57,429 bases of DNA from Novosphingobium flavum. GTDB lineage: Bacteria; Pseudomonadota; Alphaproteobacteria; Sphingomonadales; Sphingomonadaceae. The stretch is taken from assembly GCF_014230315.1 (NCBI RefSeq), contig NZ_JACLAW010000018.1:1-57429 (forward strand), written 5' to 3'. The stretch's first letter is position 1. Each line of letters starts with the position of its first letter. The notes under the pieces were generated by a model. The model did not search any database, was not told the DNA's origin, and saw nothing but the letters and a program-made list of their open reading frames with translations. A program made the translations under genes and the position numbers. Of this stretch, positions 1 to 7,748 are shown piece after piece.

Positions 1-1
1 C

Positions 2-445
2 GAAAAGGCGGCCGAGCCTGCGCCCCGTCCCGCCCCGGTCGCCCCGCCGCGCCCGGCGCCGGCCGCTGCCGCGCCGGCCCAGCCGGCCGCCCCGGCATCC
101 GAAAACACGCCGCGCATCGTCTCGGTCGGCCCCGGCGGCTTCCTCCGCCAGGGTCCGGGCGACCAGCAGGCCCCGATTCCCCCGGCCCCGCCGCGCCGCC
201 TCGTGCCGGCCAAGCCGAGCCCGGAAATTGCCGACAAGACCAGCCTGCTCGACCTCAACGACCGCATCTGCCGCTGGCCGATGGGCCACCCGGGCGAGCC
301 GGACTTCCACTTCTGCGGCGACAAGGTGAACCCCGGCTTCCCATACTGCGTCGAGCATTGCGGCCGCGCCTACCAGGCCCAGCTCCCGCGCGGCGCCCGC
401 CGTGCGCCCCCGCCGCTGCCCTTCGGCGGCCCGCGCGTGCGCTGA
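2..445 (+). CDS. gcrA: GcrA cell-cycle regulator, C-terminal part (5' end outside window)
   Basis: The reading frame is open from base 2 to the TGA at 443-445, so the N-terminal DNA-binding part lies outside the window. The visible protein begins with a long Pro/Ala-rich linker and ends in a conserved block with the cysteine/tryptophan pattern CRWPMGHP, then FHFCG and YCVEHC, which is the C-terminal signature of GcrA. GcrA is a sigma70-interacting regulator that, with the methylase CcrM, times transcription in the alphaproteobacterial cell cycle. The C-terminal block contacts RNA polymerase sigma factor in known members. The tail after it is Arg/Pro-rich. The composite repeat downstream (477-630) probably ends the transcript. 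Confidence 0.9.
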   Translation, partial: EKAAEPAPRPAPVAPPRPAPAAAAPAQPAAPASENTPRIVSVGPGGFLRQGPGDQQAPIPPAPPRRLVPAKPSPEIADKTSLLDLNDRICRWPMGHPGEPDFHFCGDKVNPGFPYCVEHCGRAYQAQLPRGARRAPPPLPFGGPRVR

Positions 446-476
446 CCGGCCAGAGGCCCAACTTCTAACCTCACCC

Positions 477-630
477 GGCACCGGCCCGCTCCCCCGGCCC
501 GACCACTCACGGTACAATCTGGGTGGTCAGGCCGGCGAGCGGGCTGGTGCCGCAAGCCTCCTGCGGATGCAGGAGGCGCACCCAACAAAAGACTCGCCGC
601 AAGCCTTCGACGGACATCGAAGGCGCACCC
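477..630 (+). repeat. Composite palindromic repeat, copy 1 (large hairpin plus two small hairpin modules)
   Basis: A long imperfect inverted repeat (477-551; outer arms GGCACCGGCCCGCTC and GAGCGGGCTGGTGCC) is followed by a small-hairpin module: GCAA, stem GCCTCCTGC/GCAGGAGGC, then GCACCCAACAAAAGACTCGC (to 597). A second small module follows at 599-630 with the same flanks (GCAA before, GCACCC after) but a different stem, GCCTTCGA/TCGAAGGC. The whole structure recurs in reverse orientation at 20413-20539. It sits in the gcrA-tadG gap and could act as a transcription terminator or a REP-like element. Confidence 0.85.
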
Positions 631-707
631 CGCCAATACGCCCAAACGAACTGTTAACCGCCAAGGGGCTATGCCGTCCGCCGAACTGACGGTCGGCGGC
701 ATCCCCA

Positions 708-2717
708 ATGGTTAACCTGTTGCGAAAACTGAGCGGAGCCGGCCGGGGCACTTTCCTCGCCCGGCTCGCGGCCGATCGCGCCGGCAACGTCCTCGCGCTG
801 GTCGCCGCCTGCATCCCGCCAATCCTGATCCTCGTCGGCGGCGGGATCGACATGAGCCGCGCCTACATGGCGCAGACCGCGCTGCAGAACGCCTGTGACG
901 CCGGGGTTCTCGCCGGCCGCCGCGCCTCGGCCAAGTCCGGAACCTTCGGGACCACGGAGCAGGGCAAGGCGTCGAGGATGTTCAACTTCAACTTCAACGG
1001 CACCTCGCAGAGCGCCAATGCCACCGGCACCACCTTCACCCCCACCGATACCGGCAGCGGGGTGATCAGCGCCACGGCCACCACCACGGTCCCGACCACG
1101 ATCATGAAGATCTTCGGGACCAACAACTTCGCTCTCTCGGCCTCGTGCAGCGCCGAGTTCCAGATCTCCAACATCGACGTGATGATGGTGCTCGACACCA
1201 CCGGCTCGATGGCCTGCAAGCCCGATGGCACGTCGTGCGATTCCGGCTCGACCTCCAAGATCGAGGGGCTGAAGTCGGCGATCCGCTCGTTCTACTACAC
1301 GATCGCCGCGGCCGTCCCCACCGGCGGCACCACCCGCGTGCGCTTCGGCTTCGTGCCCTATGCCGGCACGGTCAACATGAAGAACCTGGTTTCGGCGGGC
1401 GACATCCCGCAGGCTTATCTGGCCAGCGCCAACAATTACCAGACCAAGCTCTACAAGTTCGACAAGCCGAACTACACCGCCACCACCGGCACACCATCAG
1501 TCGTTTACGAGACGCTGCTCAACCTCGCGTCGGGGGACTGCGACAGCTATGCAAACAACGACTACCCCTCATCCGGCAGCAACCCGGCCACCAGCGGCAC
1601 GGCGCCGTCCAACGTCACGACCATCACCTATTCGCTCAGTTCCTGGACCAAGACCGCGACCCTGGGCACAGGCCGGGACAAGATCAACATCGGCATCTGC
1701 ATCCGCAAGGTCTCGACTGCGGTCACAAGCTATACCCTGAGCAGCTACTCGCTGAGCAACACGCCCTACCGCTACGCCCAGTCCTCGGTCGACACCTCGT
1801 CGATCAAGCTGCTCTCGGCCGTCAACCTCGCAACCGGGGTCAATTCCAACTCCACCGTTCCCGCCCTTGGCTACACCACGGGCTATTACGATCCGGTCGC
1901 GCTCGCCGGTCTCGCCGGCACGAGCAACGTCACCAGCTCGAGCTACACCTGGACCGGGTGCATCGAGGAGCGCAGCACGGTCAATTCGCTGATCGATCCC
2001 ACCGCGATTTCCGCCAGCGCGACCGATCTCGACGTGACGAGTGCCCCCACGACCACGGCCTCGACCCAGTGGAAGCCCTATGTCTCGAACCTCGTGTTCG
2101 ATCGCGGGCAGAGCGCCACGCTCGACACGTCGAGCAACATCGCCAGCATGACCGAGTACTGCGTGCCAGCCGCGCAGAAGCTGACCACGGTCGACACCAC
2201 AAACAAGACCACCGTGCCCTCGTGGGTCGAGACCTATCTCGGCACGCTCTACGCCTGGGGTGGGACCTATCACGATATCGGGATGATCTGGGGGGCGCGC
2301 CTCGCCAACCCCAGCGGGATCATGGCCACCAACGTCAATTCGGGCAATCTCACCTCGGTCAGCCGCCACATCATCTTCCTGACCGACGGCGAGATGTCGC
2401 CCTACTGCAGCTCGCTCTATTCGGCCTACGGGCTCGAATATCTCGATCACCGCGTCGCACCCGCAACCGCGTCGACGGGCACGTCCTGCGACAGCTATCT
2501 CAAGCCCTATCACAATGCCCGCTACCTCGCCGCCTGCCAGCGCGCCAAGGACATGGGCTACACGGTCTGGGTGATCGGCTTCGGCCAGTCGCTGACCACC
2601 GAGATGACCTCCTGCGCCTCGTCCGGCCGGGCCTACTACGCCAGCGACACCTCGACCCTGCAGACCACCTTCCGCACCATCGCCGCGCAAGTGGCCGATC
2701 TCAGGCTGAAGTCTTGA
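708..2717 (+). CDS. TadG-like Flp pilus protein with von Willebrand factor A domain
   Basis: This 669-residue protein has an N-terminal membrane anchor of the Tad pseudopilin type (about residues 25-45, after LAADRAGNVLALVAA). A secreted vWA-like region follows, with a metal-site motif DTTGSM near residue 165 and the hydrophobic strand IDVMMVLDTT before it. The C-terminal part (HIIFLTDGE, VWVIGFGQ) completes the vWA fold, and the middle is a long Ser/Thr-rich insertion. TadG proteins are minor, envelope-localised components of Tad (tight adherence) pilus assembly. The ATG at 708 has no clear Shine-Dalgarno sequence. The stop overlaps the next gene, so 708-4005 is one operon. The pilin, ATPase and secretin genes of the Tad system are not in the window. 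Confidence 0.85.
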   Translation: MVNLLRKLSGAGRGTFLARLAADRAGNVLALVAACIPPILILVGGGIDMSRAYMAQTALQNACDAGVLAGRRASAKSGTFGTTEQGKASRMFNFNFNGTSQSANATGTTFTPTDTGSGVISATATTTVPTTIMKIFGTNNFALSASCSAEFQISNIDVMMVLDTTGSMACKPDGTSCDSGSTSKIEGLKSAIRSFYYTIAAAVPTGGTTRVRFGFVPYAGTVNMKNLVSAGDIPQAYLASANNYQTKLYKFDKPNYTATTGTPSVVYETLLNLASGDCDSYANNDYPSSGSNPATSGTAPSNVTTITYSLSSWTKTATLGTGRDKINIGICIRKVSTAVTSYTLSSYSLSNTPYRYAQSSVDTSSIKLLSAVNLATGVNSNSTVPALGYTTGYYDPVALAGLAGTSNVTSSSYTWTGCIEERSTVNSLIDPTAISASATDLDVTSAPTTTASTQWKPYVSNLVFDRGQSATLDTSSNIASMTEYCVPAAQKLTTVDTTNKTTVPSWVETYLGTLYAWGGTYHDIGMIWGARLANPSGIMATNVNSGNLTSVSRHIIFLTDGEMSPYCSSLYSAYGLEYLDHRVAPATASTGTSCDSYLKPYHNARYLAACQRAKDMGYTVWVIGFGQSLTTEMTSCASSGRAYYASDTSTLQTTFRTIAAQVADLRLKS

Positions 2718-3334
2718 CCGGCGTGGGCACGATCCCTCGCCGCCTCCGCGCCGGCTGCAGCACGCTCGCGGCCGACCGGGCCGGGGCGGCGCTGGTCGAA
2801 TTCGCGATCATCATGCCGGTCCTGCTGATGCTGCTGCTCGGCACGATCGAATTCGGGCTCAACGTCTACATGCGCTCGGTGCTCGAAGGCGCGATGCAGC
2901 AGGCCGGGCGCAATTCCAGCCTGCAGACCGCGCAGAGCGGCCAGACCACGATCGACGCCTTCGTCAGCAGCCGGGTCCACGCGATCCTGCCCTCGGCCGG
3001 GGTCAGCTTCACCCGCGAAAACTACCAGAATTTCTCGGCGGTCGGCAAACCGGAAGACTTCACCGACAGCAACGGCAACGGCCAGCACGATGCCAACGAA
3101 TGCTTCCAGGATGCCAATGGCGACGGGGTGTGGAATGCTGACGGCGGCCGCGGCGGGCTCGGCGGCGCCAACGATGTCGTCGAATATACCGCGACCGTCA
3201 CCTATCCCAGCCTGATCCCGGCCGCGACCTACCTCAAGCTCTCGCCCACGACCACGATCAAGGCGACCACGATCCTGCGCAACCAGCCCTTCGCCAGCCA
3301 GCCGGGCTGGTCCACGACCCAGGTTTGCCCGTGA
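2714..3334 (+). CDS. TadE-like pseudopilin with calcium-loop-like motifs
   Basis: About 206 residues. After a short basic N-terminus, AADRAGAALVEFAIIMPVLL is the TadE hallmark: a Glu inside a hydrophobic segment that is processed by a prepilin peptidase. The mature part contains two Asp/Asn/Gly loops, DSNGNGQHD and DANGDGVWNAD, that resemble EF-hand or dockerin calcium-binding loops, and a cysteine between them. The start is uncertain: TTG 2714 overlaps the tadG stop (TTGA), while GTG 2723 lies just after it. The 3' end overlaps the next gene by four bases. It is likely a minor subunit of the Tad secretion apparatus made with its two neighbours. Confidence 0.8.
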   Translation: MTGVGTIPRRLRAGCSTLAADRAGAALVEFAIIMPVLLMLLLGTIEFGLNVYMRSVLEGAMQQAGRNSSLQTAQSGQTTIDAFVSSRVHAILPSAGVSFTRENYQNFSAVGKPEDFTDSNGNGQHDANECFQDANGDGVWNADGGRGGLGGANDVVEYTATVTYPSLIPAATYLKLSPTTTIKATTILRNQPFASQPGWSTTQVCP

Positions 3335-4005
3335 TTGGCCTGCCCGTGATTGGCTGCCGCACGCCCCTGCGATATCTGCTGCATCTGCTGCGCGACAGAG
3401 CTGCCGTTTCCGCGGTCGAGTTCGCCCTGCTTGCCCCGCTGCTGACCACCATGGGCCTCGGCGCGATCGAACTGGCCAACATGGCCATGGTCTATACCCG
3501 CGTCAGCCAGGTCGCGATCCAGGTGGCCGACAACACCTCGCGCGCCAAGCAGTCCACCGGGACCAGCGGCGCGATGATGCGCGAATACGACGTGGGCGAT
3601 GCGCTCAGCCAGGTCGACGTCGTCTATCCCGGCCTCAAGGTCTTTAGCAACGGCCGGGTGATCGTCTCCAGCCTCGAACAGAACGCCTCGGGCGGCCAGT
3701 GGATTCACTGGCAGCGCTGCCGCGGCTCCTACACCACCGGCACCTCGAAATACGGCACGCAGGGGACCGGGATCACCGGCACCAGTTTCGCCGGAATGGG
3801 CCCGGCCGCCACCGTCGTCACGGCCGACAGCCAGTCGGCGGTGATGTTCGTCGAGGTCTATTACCAGTACCAGCCGATCTTCTTCCGCATCGGCAACGCC
3901 GCCTCGCCGGTCATCTACCGCGCCGCCGCCATGTACGTGCGCGACGACCGCGACCTTACCCAGATCTACAATCCCTCGCCGGTCGCCACCGTCTATTCGT
4001 GCTGA
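3331..4005 (+). CDS. Second TadE-like pseudopilin
   Basis: About 224 residues. The N-terminal block RDRAAVSAVEFALLAPLL carries the conserved Glu at the start of a hydrophobic helix, as in TadE and type IV pseudopilins. The rest is a secreted domain with no motif I recognise, ending in Cys. GTG 3331 forms a GTGA overlap with the upstream stop, the usual sign of translational coupling; a TTG at 3325 is also possible. It completes a three-gene Tad group (vWA protein, TadE, TadE). The 102 bp to the PilZ gene has no obvious terminator. Confidence 0.8.
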   Translation: MIGLPVIGCRTPLRYLLHLLRDRAAVSAVEFALLAPLLTTMGLGAIELANMAMVYTRVSQVAIQVADNTSRAKQSTGTSGAMMREYDVGDALSQVDVVYPGLKVFSNGRVIVSSLEQNASGGQWIHWQRCRGSYTTGTSKYGTQGTGITGTSFAGMGPAATVVTADSQSAVMFVEVYYQYQPIFFRIGNAASPVIYRAAAMYVRDDRDLTQIYNPSPVATVYSC

Positions 4006-4107
4006 CTTTGCGCTGAGCCGAGGGCAGGGGCGGCAAATTTCGTCCGCTCGTTAGCAGCAGATTTACCCTCAGCACTTATCCCTAATCGGACAGAAGGAGA
4101 TTGTCTG

Positions 4108-4545
4108 GTGTCTGACGGTGCGTGGTCCCCCCGGAGAAACGAACGCCTGCGGGTAACCCTTCACGCCCGCTGCACCTCGCCGGGCAACGACAGCGCCGAA
4201 ACGCCCGAATCCGCCGAAGACGGCGAGGCTTCCGAGGGCGGCGAACCCGTCCCGGCCCGCGTCCGGCCGCAGGACGGCGGCGTCACCCTCGTCAACATCA
4301 CCCCCGAGGGCTGCTGCATGACCACCGGCGGCCTCAACCTCGCGCCGATGACCGCCGTGCTGATCCGGCTGGAAACCGGCGAATCCCTGACCGGCATGGT
4401 GCGCTGGTGCGACGGGGAGAAGGCCGGCGTCGAATTCTACCACTACCTCACCCCGGCCCGCGTCGAATATCTGCGCCGCGAACACTCGACCTTCCTGTCG
4501 GAGACCGACTGGTCGTTGAAAAGCGTCCAGCGCTCGGTCTGCTGA
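4108..4545 (+). CDS. PilZ-domain protein (putative c-di-GMP receptor)
   Basis: 145 residues starting at GTG with a good Shine-Dalgarno sequence (AAGGAG, about 4094-4099). The first PilZ motif is RRNERLRV near residue 9; the second is NITPEG, matching the (D/N)xSxxG consensus with Thr in place of Ser. An acidic insertion (about residues 27-50, rich in Glu/Asp/Ser) separates the two motifs and is longer than in a minimal PilZ domain. GMVRWCDGEKAGVEF is the typical last strand pair. Its place between Tad genes and a diguanylate cyclase suggests that it reads c-di-GMP to control adhesion; this is inference from position. Confidence 0.85.
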   Translation: MSDGAWSPRRNERLRVTLHARCTSPGNDSAETPESAEDGEASEGGEPVPARVRPQDGGVTLVNITPEGCCMTTGGLNLAPMTAVLIRLETGESLTGMVRWCDGEKAGVEFYHYLTPARVEYLRREHSTFLSETDWSLKSVQRSVC

Positions 4546-4604
4546 ACGCCGCCCTACGGGCCGTTCCCTATTAAAAACCGGCAGCCGCGCGCGTTCATGT
4601 TCGC

Positions 4605-5891
4605 ATGGACGCGCACGCATCAAGCCCCGCCCCCCGCCAGCCGCGCCAGCGCTGGTCGTTCCGCAACTGGCTGGGCCTCGCGCCGTCCCCCGCCCTGACC
4701 GCCGCCCCGACGCCGGACGATCCGGCCACGGGCGATGGCGATGCGCTGGTCGCCGCCTGCCGCCTCGCCGGCCGCGAGATCGGAGAATTCCTAGCCCTCC
4801 ACCGCCTGCCCGCCACGCACCAGACCTTGGCCGCCGCTTTCGACAGCACCTCCGGCCAGGACCCGCGCCTCGCCGCCGCGATCGAGGAACGGCGCCGGTC
4901 CGGCCACCCGGTCACGCCCGACTGGCTCGCCAGCCTCCACGCCGCCGCCCGCCCGGAAGACGAGGCCCGCGCCATGACCCGGCTGATGGACAAGCTGGAA
5001 AGCAACATCGTCGAATTCAGCCGCACCACGGTCGATGCCCGCACCGCCACCAGTGAATATGGCCAGGCCCTCCAGATCCACGTCGACGATCTCCACGGCC
5101 TCGCCACGGCCGGCGCCGCGATGACCGAGATGGTCGCCCTCGCCCGTACCATGATCGAGCGCACCTGCGTGATCGAGCGCCAGCTCGCCCGCTCCGAGCT
5201 GGAAACCCGCCAGCTCCACCGCAGCCTCGAGGAATCGCGCCGCGACGCGGAGCTTGACCACCTCACCGGCCTGCCCAACCGCCGCGCCTTCGAAACCCGC
5301 TTCGACCGCGAGATCGTCACCGCCACCGCCTCGGGCGAGCCGCTCTGCGTCGCCTTCTGCGACATCGACCGCTTCAAGCGGATCAACGACACTCACGGCC
5401 ACGAGGCGGGCGACCGGGTCCTGCGCGCCGTCGCTCACGCCCTCGCCGCCCTGTCCGACGACACGTGCCACGTCGCCCGCCACGGCGGCGAGGAATTCGT
5501 CGTGGTCCTGCGCGGCCGCAATCTCGCCCAGGCCTACGAACTGCTCGACGAGACCCGCTCCGACCTTGCCGAGCGCCGCATGGTCAACCGCGCCACCGAA
5601 GTGCCCTTCGGCAAGGTCTCCTTCTCCGCCGGCATTGCCGACGTCTTCGCCTACGACGATCCCCGCGCCGCGCTCAAGGCCGCCGACGAGGCGCTCTACC
5701 ACGCCAAGCACGAGGGCCGGAACCGCATCGCCATCGCCCGCGGCGGCAAGGTCAACCTGCCCAGCCCCAAGGCCGCACAATGCTCGCGCTACCTGCTGAG
5801 CCACGCCGCCTGCCCCAACGGCACCTTCGGCCCCGAAAACGCCTGCGGACCCGAAGGCTGCGCCCCCGCCCACAGTCCCCGAGCCGCCTGA
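4605..5891 (+). CDS. GGDEF-domain diguanylate cyclase
   Basis: 428 residues. The C-terminal half (about 215-385) is a GGDEF domain that starts at LDHLTGLPNRRAFE, has the metal-binding FCDIDRFKRIND and an active-site loop HGGEEF. These features predict synthesis of c-di-GMP from two GTP. No RxxD inhibitory site precedes the loop (SDDTCHVAR), so product inhibition may be absent. The N-terminal region is a soluble, mostly helical sensor of unknown type, with a likely coiled coil just before GGDEF. After the GGDEF domain comes an unusual tail with four cysteines spaced C-x9-C-x10-C-x4-C. No transmembrane segment is seen. Confidence 0.9.
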   Translation: MDAHASSPAPRQPRQRWSFRNWLGLAPSPALTAAPTPDDPATGDGDALVAACRLAGREIGEFLALHRLPATHQTLAAAFDSTSGQDPRLAAAIEERRRSGHPVTPDWLASLHAAARPEDEARAMTRLMDKLESNIVEFSRTTVDARTATSEYGQALQIHVDDLHGLATAGAAMTEMVALARTMIERTCVIERQLARSELETRQLHRSLEESRRDAELDHLTGLPNRRAFETRFDREIVTATASGEPLCVAFCDIDRFKRINDTHGHEAGDRVLRAVAHALAALSDDTCHVARHGGEEFVVVLRGRNLAQAYELLDETRSDLAERRMVNRATEVPFGKVSFSAGIADVFAYDDPRAALKAADEALYHAKHEGRNRIAIARGGKVNLPSPKAAQCSRYLLSHAACPNGTFGPENACGPEGCAPAHSPRAA

Positions 5892-5959
5892 CGACCACCG
5901 CCCGCCTGACCGCCCTTCCCGCTGGACAGGGCCCCGTCCCGCCCCCTATCCGCAGGAGC

Positions 5960-6424
5960 GTGAGCCAGCCCGCCCTCCTCTTCGTCTGCCTCGGCAACAT
6001 CTGCCGCTCCCCCCTGGCCGAAGCCGCCTTCCGCCGCCGCGCCGCCGAGGCGGGCCTTGCCTGCACGGCCGACAGCGCCGGCACCGGCAACTGGCACGTC
6101 GGCTCCCCGCCCGATCCCCGCGCCGTGGCCGAGGCCGCCCGCCACGGGATCGACATCACCCCCTATCGCGGCCGACAGGTCGCAAAGGCGGACTTCACCC
6201 GCTTCACTCACATCCTCGCGCTCGACACACAGAACCTCGCCGATCTCACCCGCCTCACCCCGCCCGGCGCCACGGCCAGCCTCGCCCTGCTGCTCGACCA
6301 TGTCCCCGGCCGCTACGGCCAGCCCGTCGCCGACCCCTACTGGGGCGAGGCGGAAGACTTCATGCGCACATGGGAAGAGGTGGACGAAGCAGCCCGGGCC
6401 CTCGTCACTCTCCTGAAGCGCTGA
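5960..6424 (+). CDS. Low-molecular-weight protein-tyrosine phosphatase
   Basis: 154 residues, normal for the family. The P-loop VCLGNICRS near the N-terminus matches C-x5-R-S, with Cys as nucleophile, and DPYWG near the C-terminus carries the general-acid Asp. The family dephosphorylates tyrosine residues, often on polysaccharide-export kinases, though no such kinase is in the window. GTG 5960 is the only start that keeps the P-loop at its usual distance from the N-terminus; an AGGAG lies only one base ahead, so translation initiation may be weak. It follows the diguanylate cyclase by 68 bp. Confidence 0.9.
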   Translation: MSQPALLFVCLGNICRSPLAEAAFRRRAAEAGLACTADSAGTGNWHVGSPPDPRAVAEAARHGIDITPYRGRQVAKADFTRFTHILALDTQNLADLTRLTPPGATASLALLLDHVPGRYGQPVADPYWGEAEDFMRTWEEVDEAARALVTLLKR

Positions 6425-6498
6425 GCGCCAACAAACCACTGTCCTACAACCCCGCCCCTCAGGCACAATCGCCGGCCCTCTTTCCGAAAGGCCCCGCG

Positions 6499-7170
6499 AT
6501 GATCGACAAGTCCCGCCCCGCCCTCGGCACCGCCCAGCCGCCCGAATTCCTCCCTGTCCCCCGCCACAGCAAGCGCCACGACGGCTGGTCGCCCGAACGC
6601 CAGAAAGGCTTCATCGAGGCCCTGATGGCCACCGGCAGCGTCCGCGCCGCCGCTCACGCCGTCAACATGACCCCCGAAGGCGCCTACCACCTGCGCCGCC
6701 ACCCCCAGGCCGCCTCCTTCCGCAAGGCCTGGGAACAGGCCCTCGCCCACGGCATCCAGCGCCTCGAAGACCTCGCCATGGACCGCGCCCTCAACGGCGA
6801 GGAGGTCCCCGTCTATTCCTACGGCAAACTGATCGGCTCCCGCCGCGTCTACAACGACCGCCTCCTCATGTTCCTCCTGCGCAACCGCGCCCCCACCCGC
6901 TTCGCCGCCTCGGCGCAAGGCATGGGTATCGTCCGCCAGCAAAACGAAGAACGCCTCCGCCGCCAGTGGCGCAAGCAATGGGAAGCCGAACAACAAGCCG
7001 AAAGTCCCGACAGCGCCGCCACCCACGCCAGGATCACCGCCCGCCTCAACACCATGGCCCGCCAGCTGCGCGAATCCATGAGCCCCGAAACCCGCGAACT
7101 CTACGAACGCTACCAGGCCGCCCACGAAGCCGACCGCACAAGGCTGGGCATCAAGCTAGGCGAAGAATGA
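6499..7170 (+). CDS. Hypothetical protein with helix-turn-helix-like N-terminus
   Basis: 223 residues, unassigned. The N-terminal third contains WSPERQKGFIEALMATGSV followed by AAAHAVNMTPEGAYHLRR, which reads as a helix-turn-helix like those of small terminase subunits and transposase N-termini. The rest is strongly helical and charged, rich in Arg, Glu and Gln, with no enzymatic motif. I recall similar uncharacterised proteins in sphingomonads but cannot verify this here. ATG 6499 is preceded by GAAAGG. A DNA-binding role is possible but unproven. Repeats start 13 bp after the stop. Confidence 0.6.
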   Translation: MIDKSRPALGTAQPPEFLPVPRHSKRHDGWSPERQKGFIEALMATGSVRAAAHAVNMTPEGAYHLRRHPQAASFRKAWEQALAHGIQRLEDLAMDRALNGEEVPVYSYGKLIGSRRVYNDRLLMFLLRNRAPTRFAASAQGMGIVRQQNEERLRRQWRKQWEAEQQAESPDSAATHARITARLNTMARQLRESMSPETRELYERYQAAHEADRTRLGIKLGEE

Positions 7171-7182
7171 CCGGCAATCAGA

Positions 7183-7250
7183 TCCTCCCCATTTTTGCCA
7201 AAGGCACAAATGGGGAGGGGGACCGCGGCCAAAGGCCGTGGTGGAGGGGC
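7183..7250. repeat. Dispersed double-hairpin intergenic repeat
   Basis: Two adjacent inverted repeats: CTCCCCATTT (7185-7194) with AAATGGGGAG (7208-7217), then ACCGCGGCC (7222-7230) with GGCCGTGGT (7234-7242), followed by GGAGGGGC. This layout (CTCCCC hairpin, GC hairpin, GGAGGGG) is a common dispersed element between sphingomonad genes. It directly follows the stop at 7170 and may terminate transcription. Confidence 0.7.
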
Positions 7251-7274
7251 CAATTCCAGAGCAAGGAAAAGAAC

Positions 7275-7294
7275 GCAGGGGTCAAAACCCCTGC
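7275..7294. repeat. Short palindrome within the repeat cluster
   Basis: GCAGGGGT and ACCCCTGC pair perfectly around a four-base CAAA loop. Together with the following CACCCCGG this looks like a second intergenic repeat type next to the element at 7183-7250. Confidence 0.55.
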
Positions 7295-7355
7295 ACCCCG
7301 GAACGTCTCCCGGCGATAGGCCGCACCCGGACTTCCTGCTAACCTCTCAGGCAAA

Positions 7356-7405
7356 GTCATCCTGAACCTGTTTGGCTTCGCCAGCCTTGCGGCTCAGGAT
7401 CCATC
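7356..7405. repeat. Dispersed repeat of the GTCATCCTGAAC...TCAGGATCCATC type
   Basis: ATCCTGA near the left end and TCAGGAT near the right end form the outer arms; GGCTTCGCCAGCC fills the loop. The pattern is a familiar intergenic repeat of sphingomonads, here with an enlarged middle. Confidence 0.6.
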
Positions 7406-7460
7406 CCACCCCACGCGCAGAGCATAAATCAAGGCAAGCGGGTCCCGACAGCGCACCCAA

Positions 7461-7500
7461 ACTCCCCTCCCGCTGGGAGCGGGGGGCCGGGGGTGGGCAT
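7461..7500. repeat. CTCCCCTCCCGC / GGGGGTGGGC intergenic repeat
   Basis: CTCCCCTCCCGCTGGGAGCG is followed by a run of G and then CCGGGGGTGGGC. This is the third recognisable dispersed-repeat type in the gap. Confidence 0.55.
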
Positions 7501-7643
7501 TGCGACGCCCGAACAGTGTTCAATCGCTTGCACAGCGCAATGCCACATCTAACCAGCCCGACCAGATTGCCGACAACGCCGCCACCTGCGACCGAAGCCC
7601 CCATACCCCCGACATTCCCGCCCCGGCCACAGCACCCGCGCAA

Positions 7644-7660
7644 CCTGAGCCTGTCGAAGG
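7644..7660. repeat. CCTGAGCCTGTCGAAGG repeat core
   Basis: This 17-base core is a widespread intergenic repeat in sphingomonads and other alphaproteobacteria. Only the core is recognisable here. The surrounding 7501-7721 shows no gene. Confidence 0.5.
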
Positions 7661-7721
7661 CCACGCTCATGCGAACCTTCAATTGCTTTGGCTCGCCGGT
7701 GTCATGCGCCCCTGAAGCACC

Positions 7722-7744
7722 GTTCACGAAGTAGCTCCGTGAAC
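7722..7744 (-). terminator. Hairpin just after the acyltransferase stop
   Basis: GTTCACG (7722-7728) pairs with CGTGAAC (7738-7744) around a nine-base loop, four bases beyond the stop of the leftward acyltransferase gene. No clear T tract follows, so this is a weak terminator call. Confidence 0.4.
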
Positions 7745-7748
7745 CACC

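Noticed and set aside
654..715. Possible CtrA sites (TTAACC at 654 and TTAACCAT on the minus strand at 715-708)
   Set aside because: A full TTAA-N7-TTAA site is absent and the second half-site covers the tadG start codon, so chance is likely.
1145..2713. Long frame overlapping tadG ahead of the TadE-like gene
   Set aside because: It is an Arg/His/Gln-rich out-of-frame reading of tadG; only the part from 2714 shows TadE features.
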